From NCBI GenBank assembly GCA_001800945.1, contig MGWJ01000026.1, positions 1-15,783 on the forward strand: 15,783 nucleotides of DNA, in the 5' to 3' direction. Below, one piece after another: positions 1 to 5,059 of the stretch. The notes beneath the pieces were generated by a model that was not told the DNA's origin, searched no databases, and saw nothing but the letters and a program-made list of their open reading frames with translations. Position 1 is the first letter of the stretch; each line of letters begins with the position of its first letter. A program made the translations under genes and the position numbers. This DNA is from Flavobacteria bacterium RIFCSPLOWO2_12_FULL_31_7 (GTDB lineage Bacteria; Bacteroidota; Bacteroidia; Flavobacteriales; Flavobacteriaceae).

Positions 1-185
1 CCCATCAACACACCGTTTGTCACCCTGAAAGAGTCTCAAACAAGCAAAATCCACAAACAAAATCAATCCTTTCAAATCCTCAAATCTGCGTGCCCATCAA
101 CACACCGTTTGTCACCCTGAAAGGGTCTCAAACAAGCAAAATCCACAAACAAAATCAATCCTTTCAAATCCTTCAAATCTGCGTG
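1..185. repeat. Two tandem copies of a 92/93-bp non-coding repeat
   Basis: Copy 1 covers 1-92 and copy 2 covers 93-185. They differ by one substitution (A32 versus G124) and one inserted T near the end of copy 2. The first bases of a third copy (CCCATCAA, 186-193) follow before the sequence diverges. Copy 1 starts at the window edge, so more copies may lie outside. Each copy contains GTTTG...CAAAC arms (15-19 with 37-41; 107-111 with 129-133) around CCCTGAAAGAG or CCCTGAAAGGG. No open reading frame of note is present. From memory, the phrase CACCCTGAAAGGGTCTC resembles a dispersed intergenic hairpin of Bacteroidota; I could not check this. Confidence 0.9.
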
Positions 186-199
186 CCCATCAATACCTT

Positions 200-223
200 G
201 GTTGAAGTCTCCCGACTTTAACC
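200..223. other. Inverted repeat (hairpin) upstream of the first SRPBCC gene
   Basis: The arms GGTTGAAGTC (200-209) and GACTTTAACC (214-223) flank a TCCC loop, with nine of ten positions complementary and the tenth a possible wobble. No T-run follows on either strand, so it is a poor intrinsic terminator. It may belong to the repeat-derived spacer or end the transcript of a gene left of the window. Confidence 0.5.
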
Positions 224-256
224 AGCTCCTATCTTCTAACTTCCAACATTTTTTCG

Positions 257-264
257 TAAATTTA
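257..264 (+). promoter_or_regulatory. Candidate -7 element for the first SRPBCC gene
   Basis: TAAATTTA matches seven of eight positions of the Bacteroidota -7 consensus TAnnTTTG and lies 23 bases before the ATG. No clear -33 TTG is visible. The surrounding 16-nt block (255-270) recurs with two changes ahead of the next gene at 790-805, which supports a shared regulatory role. Confidence 0.35.
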
Positions 265-287
265 TATCCTTCTAAAATTCCATCATC

Positions 288-746
288 ATGAAAAAATTAC
301 AATACAAAATAAGTATCAATGCGTCTGCCAACAAAGTTTATGATTGCATGCTTGGCATCAGTCAAAAAGCTACTTACGAACAATGGACATCACTATTTAA
401 CCCAACCTGTACTTATGAAGGAAGTTGGGACAAAGGAAGCAAAATGCTATTTCTTGGCGTGGATGAAAATGGTGAAAAAGGCGGCATGGTTTCTACAATA
501 CTTGAAAACAAACCCAATCATTTTGTGACAATTCAACATAAAGGACTTGTTCAAGGTAATACAGAAATTACAGAAGGACCAGAAGTAGAAAAATGGGCTA
601 ACGGAATAGAAAATTACACATTCGAAGAAATTAACGGAACCACAACCCTTACGGTCGACTTAGATACCGACGAAGATTTCATAGAATATATGAACGAAAC
701 CTACCCAAAAGCATTAGACAAATTGAAAGAAATTTGTGAAAAATAA
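288..746 (+). CDS. SRPBCC (AHSA1-like) domain protein
   Basis: A 152-residue soluble protein with no signal peptide or membrane segment. The whole chain has the helix-grip layout of the START/SRPBCC superfamily: an N-terminal strand (KLQYKISINASANKVYDCML), a middle of strands with GSKMLFLGVDENGEKGGM, and a long C-terminal helix (YPKALDKLKEICEK). The AHSA1 (Hsp90 ATPase activator-like) branch is the best fit. Such proteins bind hydrophobic ligands in a central cavity, but the ligand here cannot be predicted. The ATG is preceded by CATCATC; a second SRPBCC gene follows after 74 nt with a similar leader. The family call is good, the cellular role unknown. Confidence 0.85.
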   Translation: MKKLQYKISINASANKVYDCMLGISQKATYEQWTSLFNPTCTYEGSWDKGSKMLFLGVDENGEKGGMVSTILENKPNHFVTIQHKGLVQGNTEITEGPEVEKWANGIENYTFEEINGTTTLTVDLDTDEDFIEYMNETYPKALDKLKEICEK

Positions 747-771
747 AATCGGAACCTCTAAGTAATTTTTC

Positions 772-790
772 AAGCTCCTAGCTTTTTTTT
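772..790 (+). terminator. Weak terminator-like hairpin after the first SRPBCC gene
   Basis: AAGCT (772-776) and AGCTT (780-784) flank a CCT loop and run into a T tract ending at 790. The stem is only five base pairs. The motif AGCTCCTA also occurs at 225-232 without the second arm, so this may be a spacer phrase rather than a real terminator. Confidence 0.3.
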
Positions 791-791
791 G

Positions 792-799
792 TAATTTTA
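792..799 (+). promoter_or_regulatory. Candidate -7 element for the second SRPBCC gene
   Basis: TAATTTTA matches seven of eight positions of TAnnTTTG and sits 21 bases before the ATG, at the same place in a block (790-805) that is nearly identical to the one ahead of the previous gene. No convincing -33 element is visible. Confidence 0.35.
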
Positions 800-820
800 T
801 ATCCTTTAAAATAAACTATC

Positions 821-1273
821 ATGGAAAACAATAGCGTTTCGTTACACCGAGTAGTAACAGCCTCACCCGAAAAAGTATATCGCGCCTTTACCAATGCCAA
901 CGCCATGGCCTCATGGATTCCACCTTATGGTTTCTTATGCGAAGTACATCATTTAGAGGTAAAAATTGGTGGGCAATTCAAAATGACTTTCATTAACTTT
1001 TCTACAGGAAACGGTCATTCCTTCGGTGGCGAATATTTAGACATCAAACCCAACGAATTTTTAAAATATACTGACGTATTTGATGACCCCAACCTACCCG
1101 GACAAATGACAACTTCTGTTTGGTTGAAAAAAGTATCTTGTGGAACAGAAATAAAAATTCTACAAGAAAATATTCCAGCCATGATTCCTACAGAAATGTG
1201 CTACTTAGGTTGGCAAGAATCATTAGAAAAATTAAAAAAATTAGTCGAACCAGAAATCCCTGACGGACAATAA
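821..1273 (+). CDS. SRPBCC (AHSA1-like) domain protein
   Basis: A 150-residue cytoplasmic protein. It starts with SLHRVVTASPEKVYRAFTNA, the typical first strand and helix of AHSA1 proteins, followed by the conserved W in MASWIPPYGF, then VKIGGQFKMTF and GHSFGGEYLDIKPNEFLKYTDVF. It ends with the long helix containing YLGWQESLEKLKKLVEP, whose GW-x-x-xLxKL pattern is characteristic. It is a different subgroup from the preceding SRPBCC protein, with little identity outside the fold, so this is not a recent duplication despite the similar leaders. These proteins are lipid or hydrophobic ligand binders; the substrate is unknown. The ATG follows the context ACTATC, also seen at the gene at 2709. Confidence 0.88.
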   Translation: MENNSVSLHRVVTASPEKVYRAFTNANAMASWIPPYGFLCEVHHLEVKIGGQFKMTFINFSTGNGHSFGGEYLDIKPNEFLKYTDVFDDPNLPGQMTTSVWLKKVSCGTEIKILQENIPAMIPTEMCYLGWQESLEKLKKLVEPEIPDGQ

Positions 1274-1281
1274 ATAATTCG

Positions 1282-1326
1282 ATAGTGCGGATTCTTTTCC
1301 CAATAGCGCAGATTTGCAATCCGTGC
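1282..1326. repeat. REP-like palindromic fragment
   Basis: GCGCAGATT (1306-1314) and AATCCGTGC (1318-1326) form a stem around TGC with one mismatch and one G-T pair. The pattern ATAGyGCrGATTy occurs twice, at 1282 and 1303, exactly 21 bp apart, so the element may be a degenerate double unit. From memory, phrases like this are dispersed in Bacteroidota genomes and resemble REP elements mobilised by Y1 (RAYT) transposases. No such transposase is in the window. Confidence 0.5.
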
Positions 1327-1331
1327 CAACT

Positions 1332-1361
1332 AATTCGAAAAATTCGAAAATTCGCGGCTAA
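1332..1361. repeat. Dispersed 30-bp AATTCG-rich block, copy A
   Basis: Three AATTCG hexamers (1332, 1341, 1349) followed by CGGCTAA. The same 30-nt arrangement recurs at 2646-2675 with two changes. The block is non-coding and lies between the REP-like hairpin and the 21-bp repeat array. Confidence 0.7.
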
Positions 1362-1396
1362 CTTTAACTATACAAGATAACTTCACCCCACTTACA

Positions 1397-1631
1397 TAAG
1401 AAAACAATTTTCCTAATGAAGAAAATTCTCATCCGCACGAAGAAAACTCTTAAGCGTACGTAGAAAACTTCTATACGCACGAAGAAAACTCTCATCCGCA
1501 CGAAGAAAACTCTTAACCGTACGTAGAAAACTTCTATACGCACGAAGAAAACTCTTAACCGCACGGAGAAAACTTCTATACGCACGAAGAAAACTCTTAT
1601 CCATACGAACGAAGAAAACTCCTTACAACAA
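1397..1631. repeat. Array of 21-bp tandem repeats with 63-bp higher order
   Basis: Nine full 21-bp units run from 1418 to 1606, then a 4-nt insertion (GAAC, 1607-1610) and a degraded unit from 1611; a further decayed unit precedes the array at about 1397. Each unit has the core GAAGAAAACT (G/T/G variants at the second base) and a variable tail mostly ending in CGCAC or CGTAC. Three unit types occur in the order A-B-C, A-B-C, B-C, D. The blocks 1418-1480 and 1481-1543 differ at only two of 63 positions, so a 63-bp segment was duplicated recently. Open frames across it on the minus strand (seven-residue repeats) look like by-products of the 21-bp period. The array is part of a 415-nt gene-free stretch (1274-1688). 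Confidence 0.93.
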
Positions 1632-1652
1632 ATAGTTTTAAAAATTAATCTA

Positions 1653-1660
1653 TAAATTTG
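1653..1660 (+). promoter_or_regulatory. Candidate -7 promoter element for the DUF2200-DUF4256 pair
   Basis: TAAATTTG is a full match to TAnnTTTG and lies 28 bases before the ATG at 1689. The expected -33 position (about 1630-1636) abuts the end of the 21-bp repeat array and shows no TTG, so the array itself sits where upstream promoter contacts would be. Confidence 0.5.
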
Positions 1661-1688
1661 TTCCAATCCACATTAACATTCAACCACA

Positions 1689-2039
1689 ATGGACAAAACC
1701 CGAATATACAAACTGCTCTTTTCAAGCGTTTACCCCTTATACATTCAAAAAGTAGAGAAAAAAGGTCGTACTAAAGAAGAATTAGATATCGTTATTTTCT
1801 GGCTAACTGGCTATAATGAAATAACTTTACAACAACAAATTGATTTGAAAAATGACTTCGAAACCTTTTTCGCGCAAGCCCCACAACTAAATCCAAACGC
1901 CAATAAAATTACTGGTGTCATTTGCGGCTATCGAGTAGAAGAAATTGAAGATAATGTTGTACAACAAATTCGTTATTTAGATAAACTCGTAGACGAATTA
2001 GCCAAAGGCAAAAAAATGGAAAAGATTCTAAGAGCCTAA
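1689..2039 (+). CDS. DUF2200 domain protein
   Basis: A 116-residue cytoplasmic protein that I recognise over its full length as DUF2200. Signatures in order: RIYKLLFSSVYPLYIQKVEK (5-24), KGRTKEELD (25-33), FWLTGY (37-42), DFETFFAQAPQLNP (55-68), ITGVICGYRVEEIED (73-87), IRYLDKLVDELAKGKKMEKI to the C-terminus. The length is normal for the family. The function is not known; the fold is small and alpha-helical with a highly conserved acidic VEEIED segment. The next gene starts 15 nt downstream in the same direction, so the two are probably co-transcribed from the candidate promoter just upstream. Confidence 0.9.
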   Translation: MDKTRIYKLLFSSVYPLYIQKVEKKGRTKEELDIVIFWLTGYNEITLQQQIDLKNDFETFFAQAPQLNPNANKITGVICGYRVEEIEDNVVQQIRYLDKLVDELAKGKKMEKILRA

Positions 2040-2054
2040 AAATCTAAATGTATC

Positions 2055-2615
2055 ATGGCAACAAAAAACCTATCACCAGAAGAAATCACAACAGTTTTAA
2101 ACATTGTAAGAACACGTTTTGAGAAAAACACCAACCGTCATTTAGGTATCGAATGGTCAAAAGTGCAAACAAAACTAAAAAGTAATCCAGAAAAAATGTG
2201 GTCGCTACTCCAAATGGAAAAAACAGGTGGCGAACCAGATGTAGTAGCATTTGATGATAAAACAAAGGAATACATTTTCTTTGATTGTGCCGCAGAATCA
2301 CCAAAAAAACGAAGAAGCATTTGCTACGACCACGAAGCTTTAGAAAAAAGAAAAGAACACCAACCCAAAAACAGCGCCATCCACATGGCAACCGAAATGG
2401 GAATCGAATTATTAAACGAAGCCCAATATCGCAACTTACAACTACTAGGAAATTTTGACACCAAATCTTCAAGTTGGATTGCCACACCCGAAAAAATCAG
2501 AAAATTAGGCGGTGCGCTTTTTGGTGATTTCCGATACGATACGGTTTTCGTTTATCACAATGGCGCAGATTCTTACTATGCAGTAAGAGGATTTCGTGGC
2601 TGTTTAAGAGTTTAA
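2055..2615 (+). CDS. DUF4256 domain protein
   Basis: A 186-residue soluble protein that matches DUF4256 over its whole length. Recognisable blocks: RFEKNTNRHLGIEW (16-29), TGGEPDVVAFDD (57-68), EYIFFDCAAESPKKRRSICY (72-91), HQPKNSAIHMATEMGIELL, LGNFDTKSSSWIATP, RKLGGALFGD and VFVYHNGADSYYAVRGFRG near the C-terminus. The conserved D-C-(S/A)-x-E-S-P-K-x-R-R-S segment with an upstream E-P-D could form an active site, but no reaction is established for the family. It sits 15 nt after the DUF2200 gene and is probably translated from the same mRNA. From memory, AHSA1, DUF2200 and DUF4256 genes often cluster in Bacteroidota and Bacillota. Confidence 0.9.
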   Translation: MATKNLSPEEITTVLNIVRTRFEKNTNRHLGIEWSKVQTKLKSNPEKMWSLLQMEKTGGEPDVVAFDDKTKEYIFFDCAAESPKKRRSICYDHEALEKRKEHQPKNSAIHMATEMGIELLNEAQYRNLQLLGNFDTKSSSWIATPEKIRKLGGALFGDFRYDTVFVYHNGADSYYAVRGFRGCLRV

Positions 2616-2645
2616 AAATAAGTTGTGATAATTTTACAAAAAAAC

Positions 2646-2675
2646 AATTCGAAAAATTCGACAATTCGTGGCTAA
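2646..2675. repeat. Dispersed 30-bp AATTCG-rich block, copy B
   Basis: AATTCG hexamers at 2646, 2655 and 2663 followed by TGGCTAA, matching the block at 1332-1361 except at two positions. It ends six bases before a perfect -7 promoter motif, so it occupies the -33 and upstream region of the next gene. Confidence 0.7.
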
Positions 2676-2688
2676 AAATCTACTTTTG
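2657..2688 (+). promoter_or_regulatory. Candidate promoter of the DMP19-like gene
   Basis: TACTTTTG (2681-2688) is a full match to TAnnTTTG. TTCG at 2657-2660, 20 nt upstream, is one base off the -33 TTTG consensus. The motif lies 20 bases before the ATG at 2709. Confidence 0.5.
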
Positions 2689-2708
2689 TCCAAAATAAAA
2701 CCACTATC

Positions 2709-3164
2709 ATGCAAAACATTGAAACTGTATTAAAATTAGAAGACGATATCGCCATCATTGAAGCGGTTGGAACGCACATTTGGAATAAAAAAGAAACGGG
2801 CGATTTAAACCATTTCGAACTAACATTCGTTTATGTAGACATTTTTGAAGCAGCCATGAACGAAGGCGGTTTACACTACTTTTTCAATACAGAAAGTGGC
2901 GATTTTGCAGCAGAAATTATCCAAGCCTATAAAGACATTAACGCCACTAAAACAGCGACTTTATTAACAAAAGCATTTCAATTATTTACAGTAAAATACA
3001 CTTCCAATACTGAAGACAGAAAAAAAGTAATTGAAAAAATGGACGATAAAATCATTTCAGGTTGGGAAGATTTAGATGAAATTTTCTTTAGTGAAGAAGA
3101 GGAAGATGTGGTTGTATTAATCGTGGAATACATCAAAAAAAATAAAAACAAGTTTCTCAACTAA
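2709..3164 (+). CDS. DMP19/DUF4375-like protein
   Basis: A 151-residue soluble acidic protein. The diagnostic part is NEGGLHYFFNTESGDFA (51-67) followed by a helix with AAEIIQAYKDINATKTATLL, which matches the NGG-x-x-x-FF-n-x-x-GD layout of DMP19 (DUF4375) proteins. This family is usually annotated only as a DMP19 or DUF4375 domain; a DNA-mimic role has been described for one distant member (Neisseria DMP19), which should not be assumed here. The C-terminal third is charged, with an SEEEEDVV stretch and a lysine-rich end. It has its own candidate promoter, and stands alone between the DUF4256 gene and the ABC transporter pair. Confidence 0.72.
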   Translation: MQNIETVLKLEDDIAIIEAVGTHIWNKKETGDLNHFELTFVYVDIFEAAMNEGGLHYFFNTESGDFAAEIIQAYKDINATKTATLLTKAFQLFTVKYTSNTEDRKKVIEKMDDKIISGWEDLDEIFFSEEEEDVVVLIVEYIKKNKNKFLN

Positions 3165-3192
3165 TTGCTGTAACAAGTTTCCAATACTTTCG
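3165..3192 (+). promoter_or_regulatory. Candidate promoter of the ABC transporter genes
   Basis: TTG (3165-3167), a 17-nt spacer and TACTTTCG (3185-3192) fit the flavobacterial arrangement TTG-N17-TAnnTTTG with one mismatch in the -7 element. It starts directly after the stop of the DMP19-like gene and lies 30 bases before the TTG start codon. Confidence 0.55.
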
Positions 3193-3222
3193 TCTTACTA
3201 TTAAATTTAACACGAAAACCTA

Positions 3223-4116
3223 TTGGAAACTATATTAAAAATCAGCAATCTGCATAAAAAATACCGCAGAGTTCATGCAGTAAACAACGTTTCAGTTGAA
3301 ATTAAAAAAGGTAATGTTTACGGAATATTAGGACCAAACGGTTCTGGAAAATCAACTACTTTAGGAATTGTTTTGAATGTAGTGAATAAAACTTCAGGAG
3401 AATTCGAATGGTTTGATGGGAAATATTCTACTCACGATGCTTTAAAAAAAGTAGGAGCCATTATTGAACGACCAAACTTTTACCCTTACATGAGCGCAGA
3501 AGACAATTTGAAATTGGTCTGCAAAATTAAAAATATCCCATATACGAAAGTTTACGAAAAATTAGAATTAGTTGGACTTTTAGAAAGAAAAGACAGCAAA
3601 TTCAAAACTTTCTCTTTAGGAATGAAACAACGTTTAGCCATTGCTTCTGCCTTACTAAACGATCCAGAAATTCTAATCTTAGATGAACCAACAAACGGTT
3701 TAGATCCACAAGGTATAAGACAAATTAGAGATTTAATTAAAGTAATTGCCAATCAAGGAACTACAATTCTTTTAGCATCACATTTATTAGATGAAGTGGA
3801 AAAAGTATGTTCTCATGTAATTGTTATTAGAAACGGAGTTACTTTATACCAAGGAACCGTTGATGGCATTACCGCTAACGAAGGCTTCTTCGAATTAGAA
3901 TCGGAAAATTTAGAACAACTACAAACCGCTTTGCAGCACTTTTCTCAAATTGAAAAAATTGAAAAAGACGAAAATAAATTATTAGTGTATCTAAAAAGCA
4001 ATTTAGATCCAGCAGAATTAAATTCGCATTTATTCAAACAAAATATCACATTAACTCATTTGGTAAAACGCAAACACAGTTTAGAAGAACAATTTTTAGA
4101 ATTAACGAAACATTAA
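3223..4116 (+). CDS. ABC transporter ATP-binding protein (BcrA/LanF-like)
   Basis: A 297-residue ATPase with one nucleotide-binding domain (about 1-220) and a C-terminal extension ending in HSLEEQFLELTKH, typical of drug and bacteriocin exporters. Visible motifs: Walker A GPNGSGKST (37-45), signature SLGMKQ (131-136), Walker B ILILDEP (150-156), D-loop GLD, and H187 of the switch region. At the Q-loop position there is E82 in GAIIERPNFYPYMS, the E-loop variant known from lantibiotic immunity and bacitracin-type ATPases. The start codon is TTG: no in-frame ATG occurs before residue 90, and TAA (3208-3210) closes the frame upstream. The permease partner follows after 72 nt. The export substrate is unknown. 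Confidence 0.93.
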   Translation: METILKISNLHKKYRRVHAVNNVSVEIKKGNVYGILGPNGSGKSTTLGIVLNVVNKTSGEFEWFDGKYSTHDALKKVGAIIERPNFYPYMSAEDNLKLVCKIKNIPYTKVYEKLELVGLLERKDSKFKTFSLGMKQRLAIASALLNDPEILILDEPTNGLDPQGIRQIRDLIKVIANQGTTILLASHLLDEVEKVCSHVIVIRNGVTLYQGTVDGITANEGFFELESENLEQLQTALQHFSQIEKIEKDENKLLVYLKSNLDPAELNSHLFKQNITLTHLVKRKHSLEEQFLELTKH

Positions 4117-4188
4117 AATTTAATATTAAGTTTAATTTTCGCAAAACCTCTTAAACTTTTAAACATTACAAACTTTTAAACTAAAAAA

Positions 4189-5043
4189 ATGATAAGATTA
4201 CTCTCTATAGAATTACAAAAAAATTGGCAAAATAGATCAAGTAAAGTTTTAACTATTATTTACTTTTTGTCCTTAACATTATTAGCAACAGTAGCACTAA
4301 TTGAATTCGAATTTGGACCATTTAAAGTAAGAGCTGCAGAAAGTGGCTTCTTCAATTTCCCATATATTTGGCATTTTACTACTTATGTAGCTTCGTGGTT
4401 AAAAATATTTTTAGCCGTCATAATTGTTTCCATGATCGCCAACGAATACAGTTACGGAACATTAAAACAAAACTTAATTGATGGTATGTCCAAAAAAGAA
4501 TTTTTGTTATCAAAAGTATATACCATCATCTTATTTTCAATTGTTTCTACACTTTTAGTCTTTATTATCAGTTTAATTTTAGGTTTAAAATACTCTTCAT
4601 TCACAGAAGCTAGCATCATATTCTCAGATTTAGAATATCTTTTTGCTTACTTTTTAAAACATGTAGCTTTCTTCTCATTCTGCTTATTTTTAGCTTTATT
4701 AATCAAACGTTCTGCATTTACTTTAGGTTTCATTTTCGTTTGGTTTATTGGTGAAAATGCAGGTCATGCTATTCTAAAATATAAAATTTTAGGATACAAA
4801 CAAGGCGACAAAGACACCGTTATTATTGATTGGGTAAAAGATGTTTTACCTTTAGAATCAATGTCTAACCTAATTGTTGAACCATTTACAAGATTAAGTT
4901 TTGTAAAATCTGTTACTACAACTGTTGGAGCAACATTTGAAAATAATTACGAAGTGCAACCTATAAATGTAGCTATTGTACTTTTCTGGACAATATTATT
5001 TTTATTTTTATCATTTTACATTCTTAAAAAACGAGATTTATAG
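4189..5043 (+). CDS. ABC-2 type transporter permease
   Basis: A 284-residue inner-membrane protein with about six hydrophobic segments: residues ~19-40, ~66-84, ~105-128, ~148-166, ~170-184 and ~258-279. The MIANEYSYGTLKQNL segment followed by KKEFLLSKV after the second helix is the characteristic cytosolic motif of ABC-2 permeases, where the coupling helix meets the ATPase. It pairs with the preceding ATP-binding protein, giving a two-component exporter of the type that moves lipids, antimicrobial peptides or antibiotics; nothing in the sequence fixes the substrate. The end of the gene overlaps the region upstream of the next promoter and is only 16 nt from the next start codon. Confidence 0.9.
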   Translation: MIRLLSIELQKNWQNRSSKVLTIIYFLSLTLLATVALIEFEFGPFKVRAAESGFFNFPYIWHFTTYVASWLKIFLAVIIVSMIANEYSYGTLKQNLIDGMSKKEFLLSKVYTIILFSIVSTLLVFIISLILGLKYSSFTEASIIFSDLEYLFAYFLKHVAFFSFCLFLALLIKRSAFTLGFIFVWFIGENAGHAILKYKILGYKQGDKDTVIIDWVKDVLPLESMSNLIVEPFTRLSFVKSVTTTVGATFENNYEVQPINVAIVLFWTILFLFLSFYILKKRDL

Positions 5044-5051
5044 TATCTTTG
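5044..5051 (+). promoter_or_regulatory. -7 promoter element directly before the T9SS protein start
   Basis: TATCTTTG is a full match to TAnnTTTG. Only eight bases separate it from the ATG at 5060, so a transcript starting at the usual distance would be nearly leaderless. No good -33 TTG is present. An overlapping two-codon reading frame ATG-CTA-TGA (5055-5063) ends on the real start codon. Confidence 0.5.
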
Positions 5052-5059
5052 CAGATGCT

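Noticed and set aside
1397..1631. CRISPR array
   Set aside because: Units are contiguous 21-mers with no unique spacers between them, and no cas genes are nearby.
1364..1666. Minus-strand open frames encoding seven-residue repeats (VFFVRIE-type, SFLRAYR-type)
   Set aside because: A 21-bp DNA repeat without stops keeps several frames open automatically. Two overlapping frames are open at once, the peptides are low-complexity, and there is no family match or clear promoter.
2086..2487. Long minus-strand frame opposite the DUF4256 gene
   Set aside because: The plus strand encodes a full-length recognised family; the opposite frame is a hydrophobic shadow with no homology I recognise.
4117..4188. 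Promoter TAATTTTC at 4133-4140 before the permease gene
   Set aside because: Only seven of eight -7 positions match and no -33 element is present; co-transcription with the ATPase is simpler.
4976..5059. Upstream ATG extending the T9SS protein by 28 residues
   Set aside because: It overlaps the permease coding end, and the extension would place residues before a classic signal peptide that starts at 5060.
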